Below are positions 1 through 15,900 of a stretch of 64,000 bases of DNA, piece after piece. The stretch comes from Colius striatus (taxonomy: Eukaryota > Chordata > Aves > Coliiformes > Coliidae), in NCBI RefSeq assembly GCF_028858725.1, contig NC_084773.1:6376350-6440349 (forward strand), written 5' to 3'. The position numbers were made by a program, and so were the translations under genes. The notes under the pieces are model-generated. The model saw nothing but the letters and a program-made list of their open reading frames with translations. It searched no databases and was not told where the DNA came from. Positions within the stretch are counted from its first letter, which is position 1; the number at the start of each line of letters is the position of its first letter.

Positions 1-638
1 GTTGTTATGCTGCTGAAAGAAAAACCCACACAGAATATAAAACTAATGAAAAATTCTAATTCAAAGAGTAATTAATCACTTCAAGTGAGAGGAAGCTGGT
101 GAAGGTGACTGACCTGCTCTTGGAGAGATATTTACATCCTGCCCTAGCAGAAGTTACTTCTAAATGATATTAAGTGGGCAGTTTTCACTTGAGCTGAGGG
201 GTAGGTGGTGTCTTTAAAAGTAAGTTTTTTGGCTTTAGTTGGCTAATGTAACTTTGCTGCATTATAGACAGTGTTATTGATATGGTCTTTTCATTTTATT
301 AATGGCTGCAGTATTACCAGTGGGAATAGAGACCTTACATATTTTCCCTTATTCTGCCACCCCCACTGTTCTTGAGGTGCTGGAATCATTTCTTTAGGTT
401 TAAGCTCAGTGATTGTAGTAGAGGTTAATATGCATGCACCCTTCTTTGAAGCTAACTGGGGGTTCCAGACAGGAACTATGACTCAAATAGTACTGGCAGT
501 AAATCCATATTGCCTTCTGTAAGCTCGTCCTTGAGCAAGTAATAAGTTGCTTTGCAAACAAAACAAAGGGTTAAAAGTAGAATGAAGAAAGAATGTGACT
601 TCAATCCATGTTGCTCAGAAGCTGTAATTTGTTTCTAG
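1..638 (+). other. STIMATE: Last intron of STIMATE (partial)
   Basis: This is AT-rich sequence without a credible coding exon, ending in the STIMATE acceptor at 637-638. I see no repeat family or RNA gene in it. Confidence 0.7.
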
Positions 639-755
639 ATCCTGATTTCAGCAGATGATGAGATGGAGGAATCGGATGCTGAAGAGGACCTGCGCAGACT
701 GACCAACTTAAAGCCCATTAAGAAAAAGAAGCATCGTTTTGGTCTGCCTGTATGA
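639..755 (+). CDS. STIMATE: STIMATE (TMEM110) final coding exon, 3' partial gene
   Basis: This exon encodes the last 38 residues of STIMATE, a multi-pass ER membrane protein that helps STIM1 at ER-plasma membrane junctions and so promotes store-operated calcium entry. The acceptor is a TTTCTAG ending at 638, and the exon opens in phase 0 with ATC CTG ATT. The peptide runs through [19 protein letters not shown] to a basic tail, [11 protein letters not shown], before TGA at 753-755. From memory it is nearly identical to the human C-terminus, with the same acidic stretch followed by a lysine cluster. The membrane-spanning part lies upstream of the window. MUSTN1 follows on the same strand, and a STIMATE-MUSTN1 read-through locus is known in human, which fits this order. 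Confidence 0.93.
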   Translation: MLISADDEMEESDAEEDLRRLTNLKPIKKKKHRFGLPV

Positions 756-3700
756 CACATTCCCTGACCTGTGTATTTGCAGGTTTCATGGCAAAAAAAA
801 CCTTCAGTCAGTGGGGTTTAATGTTGCAATTGCATCTCCCTTTCCATACAAAGTGACTTAAAAGCAAGATCTACCAACAGAATGCAGGCAGTTGGAAGAT
901 TTCCAGTTCAGTTGCACTACAGACACACTGACCAATTATGCAAGAATGTCTTTTCATCACGGATGGAAAACACAGCGTTGTTAAGGACTGGTGGCTGAGG
1001 AGATTTTGTATCTGACATTTCAGAGAAGATCCTAGGAAACGGATACAGCAATCTTTCACTTATGGTCACTGGTGATGCAGTTTAAGATGTTCTCAAAAAG
1101 GCATCAGAATCAACTAAGTTCGAGGAGTGTGTTTTATTACTAAAACTGGCTTTTGCAGCATAATTCCTAGTGCAGAATAGTTTATGGTTACAAGCTGTAA
1201 CTTAACGTTATTTTTTTAAGTACAGATGTTTACTTGCTACCAGGTACCTATGGAACTAATAGGTGGAACAAAGATGTTTTTCCAAGTTCTCCTCAAATCT
1301 ATTTGACTATTTTATATTTAAGTTATATTTTCATACAGTTGTATTTAAAGATTCTCTTTGTCAGAGAAAAGGATGCAGTTCCCTTTTTTTGTGCACAACA
1401 GGTCTAAAGATCTGTAGTGAAGAATCTTATTTATCCTTGTGTCCTGGTTTAAGAAAAAGGGATTGCAAAGGGAAAAGCTCTCTGTCACTGCTGAAGTCAC
1501 CAAATATCACTAAAAATGCAGTCCTAAGTGTGCTTTTGACCACGTAAGTTGAAAATGCCTTTTTCAATAGAAGGTGGTGTTTGCATATTTGACAAACGTG
1601 CACTTTAGTGTGTAACAGGAATCTGTTGTGGTAGCTTATTTGTGAAATGAATATCTATGGATGACTAATTATTTCTGGTTCTGCAAGTCTCTTGTGCATA
1701 CCTCTCATGACCCAAAAGAGATGGAACGTTTCCTCTGTGTAAGGCCTGTGGTACAGGCCCATGATCAGATGGAACCAGCTGTGCTATGATACTGCAAACA
1801 ACTCCATCCCTTTTGTTTTGTTAGAAAAGTAATCTGCTAATTAATGCTCTAAAAAAAAAAGTCCCTCCTGTTTAATTTTCATCAAGTCTGAGTATCTTTT
1901 AGTAGTGAAAAGAAAGAACGGAGAGGTGCAGTTGTTACTACAGAATGTTTGTGATTTCCAGCGTCTGTGTTCTGGTGATTGACAACATGTGCTGATCTGA
2001 AACCTTGTAGGCATGTTCTCAGTGACATCCTTTTGCTTTGCATCTTCTCAGAGTGATTGTTTCTGAAAGGTTGTGCAGGACAAGGTGATGTGTCAAAGAG
2101 GTGATAACAGACCTTAATTGCAAATCTGTTGTAGTATGTGGACATCAGAAATGTTCCAAGCCTTAAACCAAACAGTTTCCTTGGAAAACTGCTCAGAACT
2201 TTTTAAGATTTTTTACATTTTTTATAGATTTACTAGGTCTTAATGTGATTTATTATCCAGACCACTTCAAAGGGGTTCTTGGGCCTTAGTCAGTACCGAA
2301 CTGTGCGCTCCCGTGCTCCCTTTCACTGTTCCAGCATTCCTTTTCACTGCTTGGCTGCCGAGGTGAACGCAGTGTTGAAGGCTTTGGGTACACCTCAGTG
2401 CATCCAGACGGCTCAAAGGGACACTTTACCAAACCTAATGTTTGTCAGTTTAGTTGAGCCACTGACCTCTGTTACTGTGCACTGAAATGTAATAACTGCA
2501 ATAAGTTTAAGTACTAGTGTTTGTTTTAGCCTAATGACAATGGAAGTTTGAGTTACTCTGAAGTGAGGGGGTGGGGGGGATAGGGAAGTGTCCCTAATCA
2601 GTGTTGCCTCTGTTCTAGGTCTTTTGTGGGGTTGTTTTCATCAGCTGTGTGACTTGCATCCTCTCTGTTTACCACTGGGCAGGCGCATACCTCCAAAAGC
2701 ACAGTACTTCAAGGAATTCATTTCCACCAACAGAACAGTCCCACACAGCTCACTTTTCCCAAGGGATTTAAGAGCTAGGGCTGGCTTTTGTTGCAAATGT
2801 CAGCATTTATATCTTTTTTTGAAGCATAGGATTTGTTCTATTTCAGAGAGTGAAATAAAGCCGTTTGCCACGTGCTACATGCCACTGCACAGCCATCACT
2901 GTCCTCACCGGCCGTCAGACGTTACTGAGCAGCGCACACAAATTTAACTGTACGAGCTCTCATTTTTCCCTCCTTTTCTCCAGCTACTGAAATTATCAAA
3001 AACTCCTTCTAGTTCTAGTCTCACGTTTAGTCTGTGAAGCATCAGGATAAAATTATGGCCTTAATCACGTAAAACGTTTGTTTTGAGCAGATCTCAAACT
3101 TACTGACCAAGTACAAAACAGTGGAGCGGTTTCTTGTAGGTGGTTGTGGCAAAGGTATATGAATGCCTCATTTTTCCTGTCTTAAGTGCTTAAATGTTAG
3201 CTTGAGATTTTGGTATGCCTAGCAAGATGATGTAGTAAAGCACTATGAGCCAAAGAGACAGAAGTGTTTTAAATACCCCAGTAGTAACAGGAGGAGCATA
3301 TCTTCAGAGGGGAAAAACAGCTCTGACTGTCGCTTCTAAGGTGGAAATGTTAATCATGAGCACAGTGAAGTAACAGAAACTGGCTGGGCTTTTTTTCTGT
3401 TTGTTGTTATCAGGTGAAAGAGGTGGAAAATCTGAAATTGTCAGTTTTCCTCTTTGTAAGGTAAAAATTGGAATTGTTGCAGAAGGTACAAGTAGGACAA
3501 GTGCTCTTGTCTGAAGAGCTTCCACGTGTGAGGAGGAAGCATGTGCCTAGTGCTTCACTATGTCTTACTGTTCATTGAAATGTGTTGGCACTACAGTCTG
3601 AGGGAAATTTTTCATAAAGGGTTGAACCAGTAACAATATTGCAACGTGATGGTGCTTGTGTTGTCCTCAAATGGAGCTCTAAATTGATGCCTGGTAAACG

Positions 3701-4628
3701 TACTGCAGGACAGCTCATAGCAAAGGTTTAATTCGGACAGTGCTCTAAAGGATGTGGTTCTGATTAATGAAAATAAGCTATGTAGTATTTGCCAAAGTAA
3801 GAGAAAGGTTTGTAACTTCCAGAAGAGAGGCAGAAGTATTGGTGGAGATTGCCTTTACCAAGAATGGTCAACTTAAATGTATTAAGTGTTTCTAATATCT
3901 GACCTGTGACACATCTGCATAATTTTCATACACTGCTGTCGTCCAATATGTGATTTTTTTTTCAAGTTCTGGCTGTAGTATGTTCAGGTCCCCTTGTCTT
4001 ATTTTAAGTAGGTAAATGCAGTATGTTAATGTTGCTGACTAAAACATACTATAGCTTTTCTTCAGGGAAAACTCAGAAACTGAGTTGCAAATTAGAGCAA
4101 TGCAAAGTGATCGCCTCTGAGGTGGCCGCTCCGCTCCAGCGGGGCCTGGGGAGGGAGGCGTGGGCTCTCCGCTCTGCTGGGGGCTGAGCATCACGAGGAA
4201 TTCCTGCCACTGTGCTTGACTAACCCATGTTTGCAGCTTTGCTGTGCTTTTCACAGGAGAAAATGGTCACGAAAGCGAATTAAATGCAGCCACATGGAGT
4301 CAGAGCAGATGTACAGCATAGGCGTGCAAACTTTTATAGGTGAAGTTTCCAGTTCAATTACTGAAAATGATTACTATGGTTTTACAAAGTAAAACTGCAG
4401 TATCTTTAAAAAAGGGACTCTTTTGTAGGTGTGTTTGTCTTGTGTGGGTATCCGTCTCAAACTGATTGTTGGGTTTGTTTGTAAGTTCAGAGTATAGCCC
4501 CATGTGAGCAAAACCAACAGCTGTATTCTGCTGCCCTCTGTTTTGGACCATTTTGTTTGATCAGTGGTGTTACCTTCAACTTCTAAGGGTATCTGATGTA
4601 ATGACATTGTATTACAGTTTACAATAAA
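756..4628 (+). other. STIMATE: Probable long 3' UTR of STIMATE
   Basis: After the stop codon there is about 3.9 kb with no convincing exon on either strand. Short open frames here lack family resemblance or splice support. An AATAAA at 2854-2859 has little GT-rich sequence after it, whereas the one at 4623-4628 is followed by a GT-rich stretch, so I take the latter as the likely main end. A short GC-rich patch at about 4110-4180 is the only compositional break. The length of the UTR is inferred, not shown. Confidence 0.4.
4623..4628 (+). terminator. Candidate STIMATE polyadenylation signal
   Basis: A canonical AATAAA is followed 50-75 bases later by a TGTGTGTGTCAGTGTTT-type GT-rich element. 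This is the best poly(A) site between STIMATE and MUSTN1. A weaker AATAAA at 2854 could serve a shorter form. Confidence 0.4.
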
Positions 4629-7600
4629 GTTTGACTTATTACAGATTTGTACACTTGTTTTATACTTGGTCTGTTTCAAAGTGTGTGTGTCAGTGTTTAT
4701 AATGGGCTGTTGCAGGAAGCAGCTTTTGCTGCACGAGTTGAACTTCAGAACTGCAAATCTCACCTTTTTCAGTCTTATGTTGGGATTCATTTCAATTTAT
4801 TCATTTACCTTAATGGCAAGTCCCAGGTCAGTTGGAGAGACTGCTGCTCTTAAGTAGAAAGTTCTGTTTACAGCTGTAAGAATCCTCACAAGCTCCTCTT
4901 GGCTCTGTTCCCAGAGGAGGGATTTTGCCCTCTGTGTGTACTCACATGGGAAATAACCATCTGTATTTTCAAATGGAGAATAAAACCTTTGATGTGCAGC
5001 TTGAGAGCTCCTGAGATTGCAGACCACTGACCCGAGGCTTTACAGAGTGTAGGATGTTAAAATGCTTTAACCACACAGCTGATGATCACAGGCTGCCCTT
5101 GGCATTTGGAGCAAAGTCAGACTTTTTTGGTCATTGGCAACAAGGATGTGTAAACTTGGAAAATTCTGACTTTGCCTGCAATGTCCTGTCCCTTGGCAGA
5201 GGCACAGCCTGATTTGGTAGCACATTAACCTGTTTTATCTTCTGCACCTCTTCTGAGTTGTTTGCAGCAGGTAGTAGAAATGTAAGTGGAGGGAAGATGT
5301 GTGAGGATCCTGTTGAGGCATTGATTGTGCAGTGCCTTGTATCACAGGACTCATGTGGTACCTCCCCAAGACAGAAAAGGGCCATGTGGGGATGTCTCGT
5401 TCTGGGACCAAGCAGCCCCTCTGTCCCCTGTCTCCAAAGGGCAACATGCTGGAGATGACAAATGCCTGCCTTCCTCACTTTAATCTCTACCACTTCCCAA
5501 AACTCTGCAAAAAGGAAAGAGCCAGGCAGTGTTGATTCATTTCTGATGAAGACATCACTCCCACATGCTCTATACATAGAGAGTACAGAGTGGTCTCTTA
5601 AGCTCTGGGGAAGCAGTTTGATTATCTGAGGGTCTGCAGCAAGCCCTTGGACTATGCCCAACAGAACCAACATGGGATTTTCTTTCTGTTCTGAGGCAAA
5701 ATGGTGCTATTTTACTGCAGGTGTCTTGTTCCCTGAGGTATGGCAAGGTAAGCGTGCTGGAGGAATGAAGGGGAATGTGGGATGAGAGCTGGCTTGCTGT
5801 GGAGCTGTAACATGACCTTGTGCAGGTGATGGATGGTTTTTAGGGCTGCAAGTGGTGAGAGTTTGGTACCTCTGTACCAGAATAGAGCAGAAATCTGCTT
5901 TTTAATAAGCTGCTGTTGCCATCACCCCTCCCTTTCCTGGTGGGTGCAGTTTAGTGTGTTCTGCTGGGCTGGACCTGCACGGTGTTGATCCTCTGCTACC
6001 TCTGTAACTCCTCTGTCACGTTTGCCCCTTGCTTCCATTACTTTCCACCTGCTACACACAAGTAGCCCCATATCCACTGCATCCTTAAAGGGAGTTTGGA
6101 GAATCATCAACCTATCAAGCCTGTCAGCCCACTGATGGATGTAAGTAGTTTCCTGGATAAGTCAAATCACTGTGAGATCTATGTCTTCTGGAGGTCACAG
6201 GGCATCTGGTCAGATGTGTGACCATTCACTGATTTCTCCATGGTCATCGCCATATTTTCACTGCAGCAAAGGAGTTTTCAACACTTAATGTTGCAGGGGA
6301 AGATGCAAGAGGGTTAATTTACATGCTATTAAAGAAATAAGCCTATCTTTTCGTTGTCATTCATGTCCCATTTAACAGATCTCAGGACCTCAGCCAGCTG
6401 AGCAGGATTTCTACTCTGAAACGTAAGTACCTGTAGATTTAGGTGGCTTCTTTGTGAGGAAAAATTGGCTTATGGTCTGTTAGAGGAAGTGGCTGTGCTT
6501 GTTGCATTGGTTTAGAGAAAAGAATTGTCCTGGCCATGGGGGATGTCTTAGAAACTTCAGGATACGCTGCCAACCTCTGAAGTGCCTTGTCTCCTTCCCC
6601 CAGAGAGCATGCAGGCTGAAGGTGTTTTCATTTGTATAAGTTAAACTGCCATGGAAGCCTAGCTTGTTGCTTTAGAGTGAGGAATATTTAGCACCAATTA
6701 AATGAAGCCATTTTGAAAGGTGAAGGAGGTAAAACAGTTCAGTGCCTTGAATTGTTTGCTTTAAACACGTAGAGTGTTATTTTCCTGTTCTTATAGATGG
6801 CGTCAGCATGGTGACACTTGCAAGGCTCTAGAGAAACATCTAAGTAGAGAAAGAGAGGTTACTTTGAACAATAGAAAAAGAATGTGCTGTTTTTCCTAAG
6901 GTCAGTGGTTTTTCTTTCTGCTTTGTTGGCCTGTGGCCTGCTGAAAGGCACTACTGCTCCACAGAAACTTTTCATCTTGTTTACTAAGCTGTGTGTCCCA
7001 AATAGAGGTTCAACATCAGGAGTGTGTAAGTATGCAACATCCAGACTGCTGCTGAACCTACTGACTTCTCCCAATAGTCACTTAAAGGAAGGCATCTCCT
7101 CAGGCCTAGAAAGAGTTCAGCTTAAAGCCAAATGGGCACCCAGAGGCCTAGGGGTTAGTTCACAACCAACAGATCCCACGCTCCTGATGACATTGGAGTT
7201 GTGGTATTGATGCCACCTTTCCATAATGGAAAATAGCAGTTTTAGTTTGTGTGCTGTGCTGCTCTCTGTGGCCTCAACAAAACACAGGTGGAGCTCAAGA
7301 AAAGGGCAACTTCCTATCGCTACAACAGTCAATGTTACTAGGAAAAGATGTTTGGAGGTCTGCCACGTCTGCCTTTCCCATGTTAACGTGCCTGGCTGGA
7401 GTCTGGGGTTTCTGTAGGTGTGGAGTGCAGTCACAGAAGCAGGTTTTTACATGATATAAGGAACTGATGTAAAGAAACTATCAAAAAACCCAACCTAAGA
7501 AAGCCTCTTTCAATAATAAAGCTCAGAATTTGTGCTTAGAGGGTTGGAGGGGTTCCCATTTAATTAGAGAAAACTTGTTTAGAGAACAAATCTTAAAAGT

Positions 7601-8020
7601 TCTGACAAAAATTGACAACTGTCAGCAGGCACAGTGAGGAACACTGACCTTGTGTCTGAGTCATCCATTCCTACACAGAAAACAGGTGAAATGATTAATT
7701 TCAGTAATAGTGCTGTAAGTAGGAACCGATTTGTACACTCTTGGTTGCATAAGAGCTGGCGTCAGGGCAAGTTAAACAATGGAACTGCAGGGGTCAAACC
7801 ATATCCTATTTTATTAACTCTTCAAAATACACAAAATGCTCTTAAATGTCCCCGTGCAAAAGCAATTTAGAGCACAGTGTTCTGCTTTGGATGTTAGGTT
7901 TGTATAACCTTCAGAGAGGGCACGTTTTGTTACGCTGAGGGAGAAATACAACCCATCTTCCTCCCCCATCCAGAGGATTCAGTCAGTTTTGTGTCCATAA
8001 CAAAGTTTTGCCTTTTAAAG
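4629..8020. other. Intergenic STIMATE-MUSTN1 spacer
   Basis: I see no gene here. A 180-codon open frame on the minus strand (5131-5673) has no recognisable domain and no exon signals. One 44-base stretch at 6379-6422 is flanked by good acceptor and donor sequences and is listed among the findings. No CR1 or other repeat was recognised. Confidence 0.5.
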
Positions 8021-8382
8021 TTATAAATAGAGCTTCAGTGGCCCCCCTGGGAAGTTGTTTGTGTAGGGGACCGGGCTTCCCCGTGGTCCCACTGCCACAG
8101 CTGTCTGCTCCCGTCAGTGCCCAGCCCCGTCCCTCCCTGGGCACGGCGAATGCTGCAGCCCCCAGTCATCGCTAAGAATAAACCCTTCAGCAACAACAGC
8201 CTCTGTCAGCCCCAGTCAGCCAGGGTTCTGGTTTGGGAAAATGACCCAGCGAATGACTTCATGTTAGATGCTCTATATAAGTCGAGGAAAAAAACCAGAC
8301 ATTCACAGAGTGCACGGGCTGGATTTAATCAGAGCCGGGAAACGGCCTCGGAGGGGATTACGGCCGAGTGAGCCCCGCAGTT
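8021..8382 (+). promoter_or_regulatory. MUSTN1: MUSTN1 promoter and 5' UTR
   Basis: A perfect MEF2-type element (TTATAAATAG, 8021-8030) lies about 250 bases upstream of a TATA box (TATATAAG, 8274-8281). The start of transcription is then expected near 8305, giving a 5' UTR of about 75 bases before the ATG at 8383. The sequence between is GC-rich. MUSTN1 is a muscle and skeletal gene, so a MEF2 site in a TATA promoter makes sense. No factor binding has been shown here. Confidence 0.55.
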
Positions 8383-11997
<3,615 letters not shown>

Positions 11998-12328
11998 TGG
12001 TGGAGCTGGACGTGTCTCACCCACATGATTCTTGTAACATTTGCCCAGATTTCTTCCCTTTACACTGAAGTCACTGTAGACCTAAGCAGCTAATTTCTAC
12101 TGTAAGTTGTTAATAGGTAATAGATGCTTGTCAAAGGGTACAGCTTCCATGTTAATTTTTATGTGCTTTCTTTCTACGTGTTGAACAGTGTTTGCTTATA
12201 ATGGTTTAATAACAAAAGGCTGTTGGACACAGCTTGGCACAGGGTGGTGACTGATTTCAATGTAGGCTTCAATTATTTCTATGGATGCTTTGGTGTATAA
12301 GCTATAATCAAGTCTGCCAAATGCAAAG

Positions 12329-12334
12329 AATAAA
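12329..12334 (+). terminator. MUSTN1: Candidate MUSTN1 polyadenylation signal
   Basis: An AATAAA lies 332 bases after the MUSTN1 stop codon and is followed by the GT-rich TTTTGGTGTCAGTGTC. This gives a compact 3' UTR of about 350 bases. The minisatellite begins only about 150 bases further on. Confidence 0.6.
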
Positions 12335-12484
12335 CATCCAGATGACACAGTTTTGGTGTCAGTGTCATTTCTTCACACTGTGCCCATGGCGAGAGGCAGC
12401 TGAGGAGGGGCTGACTGAGGGGTGTCAGAGAAAACTGGAGACTTCACCCAAACCTGTGCTGACCCCAGGGATGCCCGTTTTCTG

Positions 12485-12988
12485 CACCTCGAGGCTTTCC
12501 CTCCCTCAAAACTTCCTGCTTCAAGGCTTCTCCCCCTCACAGCTTCCCCCTCGAGGCTTCTCCCCCTCACAGCTTCCCCCTCGAGGCTTCTCCCCCTCAC
12601 AGCTTCCCACCTCAAGGCTTCTCCCCCTCACAGCTTCCCACCTCAAGGTTTCTCCCCCTCGAGGCTTCTCCCCCTCACAGCTTCCCACCTCAAGGCTTCT
12701 CCCCCTCACAGCTTCCCACCTCAAGGTTTCTCCCCTCACAGCTTCCCACCTCAAGGTTTCTCCCCTCACAACTTCCCATCTCAAGGTTTCTCCCCCTCAC
12801 AACTTCCCATCTCGAGGTTTCTCCCCCTCACAGCTTCCCATCTCGAGGCTTCTCCCCCTCACAACTTCCCACCTCGAGGTTTCTCCCCCTCACAGCTTCC
12901 CATCTCGAGGCTTCTCCCCCTCACAACTTCCCACCTCGAGGTTTCTCCCCCTCACAGCTTCCCGCCTTGAGGCCTTCCCCCCTCACAG
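12485..12988. repeat. 31-bp minisatellite, about 15-16 copies
   Basis: Tandem units of about 31 bases share a core of CTTCCCACCTCAAGG followed by a TTCTCCCCCTCACA-type tail. Copies vary at a few sites: CTCAAGG versus CTCGAGG, CAGCTT versus CAACTT, and TTC versus TTT. Some units are 30 bases, and one has an internal partial duplication. The pyrimidine-rich plus strand has no stops in any frame over the array. That produces long false open frames, including one of 308 codons (12285-13211). Runs of related variants suggest local duplication of blocks of units. Confidence 0.92.
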
Positions 12989-15900
12989 CCGCCAGGGCAG
13001 TACCACTATAGTTCACCCACAAACAACTCTACTGGGAGGCAAAATGCTGGGCTGTCAGAGAGCTCCAGCAACAAAGAAGAGCTTTCAGCTTGTTCCCCAA
13101 TGGGTTCTTCCTCACATCCTCAAAGTTCTGTTAGATCAAGTGAGAAGTGGGGTGGCAGACCAGCGCCACAGCTGCCGTGTCCCTCCTGACATGGCAGGAA
13201 GGAGCAGCTGAATGTCTCTGTATGACATCAAACCCGCTCTGAGTGGGAGATGGATTTTTGCAACTTGGTTTACATCATGATTGGATGCATTAAATATCAA
13301 ACCTATTTTCCCTCAAGGTTATAAATTTGAGTATTACCCCTCAGCTGGATCTTTATGCTCAAACACAGATAATTCTCTGCTTTGTTGGCAGCTGCAGTGC
13401 TTCTCTCCCACCCTGAGTCCCTGGCAGGATGTCTGGGGATGGTGAGGTAGGTACCACCTTTAAATAAATCATTACTTTAATTTGGCACAGGTTAGACCTG
13501 ATTAAGAGATGAAAGTGATATCAAAAGTTTATGTCCATTGTGAATATCATCTTTGCCTTTGTGTCCCAAACACCTGATGGATAAAACATGCCAATGTTCA
13601 TGAAGCTTGCAGAGAGGCTGCAGAAGGCAACGTACATAAGGCAGCAGCAAATCCTTAGGGTTTGAGGGCAAGGGTTCCTTAAAAATTAAATATATGGCCG
13701 ATGTATTGCCCTGTCTCATGTCTTTCACTTGCAAGATTATTACTTGCAGCCAAGACCCTGCCTCCTCTCTCTGCCAGATGCTATTTCTCCATGGGGCCCA
13801 GGGTCCTTACAGCTCACCCAGAACAGCCTTTTGCTCTGAGAAAGATCCCTTCAGAGCTTAGAACATAACACAGCAGAAAAATTAAGTTCCCACCCTGGTA
13901 ACACTGAAGCTTTCAATGCACTGCATTCTACAAACCTTCCTTAATTAATCTGTGATGAGAAGTTGGCAGGAGATACTTTCATAAGTGAAAAAATGATGGA
14001 GAGGGACAAGTAGGGCAAAATGTTATTGTTTTCTTCTGTATGATGCAAGTGCCTGAATGCTGCAAATTCCCTAGGCTAATTTGGGCAGCAGCAGAGAGAA
14101 GATGCTGTATTTCAGACCTGGCTTCATGTATGTTGGTACCAATTTAGCAAAGCACAGAAGCTTCTGTGTCCCACAGACTTGCGGGTTGCTTGTGGCAGGC
14201 AAGCAAAGTGATCTGCCAGAACTGTGGGGTTTTGCTAACAGCTTTATTTCCAGGATGTCCTCAGGATCAATTATTTGTGATGTCTCCCAATGTGACAGTA
14301 AGTGCTCAGGTCCATGGATCTTTTTTTACTTTTTCTGTCTTTTAAGATGGACTTCAACAGAAAAATATACATTGGAGTGGAAGTGCACCCTTGGGATAAA
14401 ATTGCTGCACGTTTGTGGCAGCAAGGGCTGTGCTCTCCTCCGTCCCCAGTCTTGCTGCTGGGCTGGAAAATTACTGGCTGCTGCTGTAGGACAGGAGATA
14501 CTTGTAGGTAAAAGGAACAAATAGAAAGCTGCCTGGAGAAGCTGTTGACATTTTTCTTCATCCTTGCAAATCTAAGACATCCATTCATGGAAAATATGTT
14601 TTCTCTCTTTTTTTCCTTCATTTTCTTAATGAGAAAGGATGACAGAGAAGTGTCTGAACACCAGGGTTTGACTTTTGAGGTCATTTTGCACTCAGAAGTA
14701 TCTGCTGTTGTGATGGAGATGTTTAGATCCTTCCTCCAAGGTAATTTGAAGTCGTTTCACAGCATCTTCATTGCTCAGAGTGAGAAGCACTGAGTGCTGC
14801 AGTGCTCTCCAATGTCCATGTGATTTTACATGTGAGTATTACAAAGCTGACAGATCCACTTAATTAAAGCTAAAGCTTTGGTTCTCGGGGATCTTAGGCC
14901 ACTAAGTGTATAATCCTGTGTATTTTAGGGGATTAAAGCATTATACAAGTTGTAGAAGTTAATCAAATGTACAGCAGGTTTAATTTTTCATTAAAATATA
15001 CACATTAACAGGTCCTGCTATAAACAATACAGTATTTGCAAGGAGCATAAACAGTCTGCCTGGAAGAAGCGAAGTTTACTTTCTTAAAACATTATTTAAA
15101 GCATAAGCCTTGTAAGACCAGGCTGTGCTCAACAGACTCGTTGTGGTGAACTTGTAAATGTCTGTTGAAGCAATAAATTATGGAGCCTGCATTAGCATCT
15201 CCTCACAAATCTGAGGCCCCTGGAAACATGCTCTCCACGGTGACACTGTAAAATAGCAACAGAGCAAACACAGATGCCCACGTTTCCACAGGCTCTTTGT
15301 GTTAATTTAGGACACCTAATGGCATCACCTACCATGGAGTTATAAGGGGAGAAACGCTGTCAAAAAGCAGTATGAAAAATGGGTTTGTGTGGGCAGGCTG
15401 CAGGTTTGAGAAAGGTCTGTCTGCCATCCTGGAGCTGCCAGCTCAGAGCAGACAGGCAGGGAAATCATGGTGGTGAGGGCAAGATCAGCCTTCACTTGCA
15501 CAGGGCCAAGGGGAGAGAGCATCTTCCCAAATCACATCTCTTCACCATGCCAGTTGGCTACAGGCTAACATAACTGTGTACTTACATTAAAATAAATATA
15601 TCCAGGGATAGGGGGCTGATGCAACAGCTGCTTATGCCACAGAGAAACTCTGAGCTACAGCCTCAGGGGTTGTCATTTTTCCTGTCCTGCTGATATCTTC
15701 TTTTCTTGCCCTGAATGAAAAAATGAAGCCCTCTGAAAGCTTTCCAACAAACCAAGTGAGCCCTGGAGAGGCACCCTGGGTGTGCAGCACAGCAATGGCT
15801 CAGAGGCACCCCAGGTATGCAGCACAGCAATGGTTCATGACAGTTTGCTCCCCAGCCCCCATTTCTCACCTTGGTTTCCCCAGATGTAGAGCTCAGGAGA

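Noticed and set aside
5131-5673. 180-codon open frame on the minus strand
   Set aside because: No family resemblance and no promoter or exon context. Its length is possible by chance in this composition.
12285-13211. 308-codon open frame on the plus strand
   Set aside because: It is caused by the pyrimidine-rich 31-bp minisatellite, which has no stops in any frame. There is no start, domain or splice support.
14271-14684. 137-codon minus-strand and 147-codon plus-strand frames overlapping each other
   Set aside because: They overlap in an AT-rich, repeat-free spacer without domains or splice support, and are best explained as chance.
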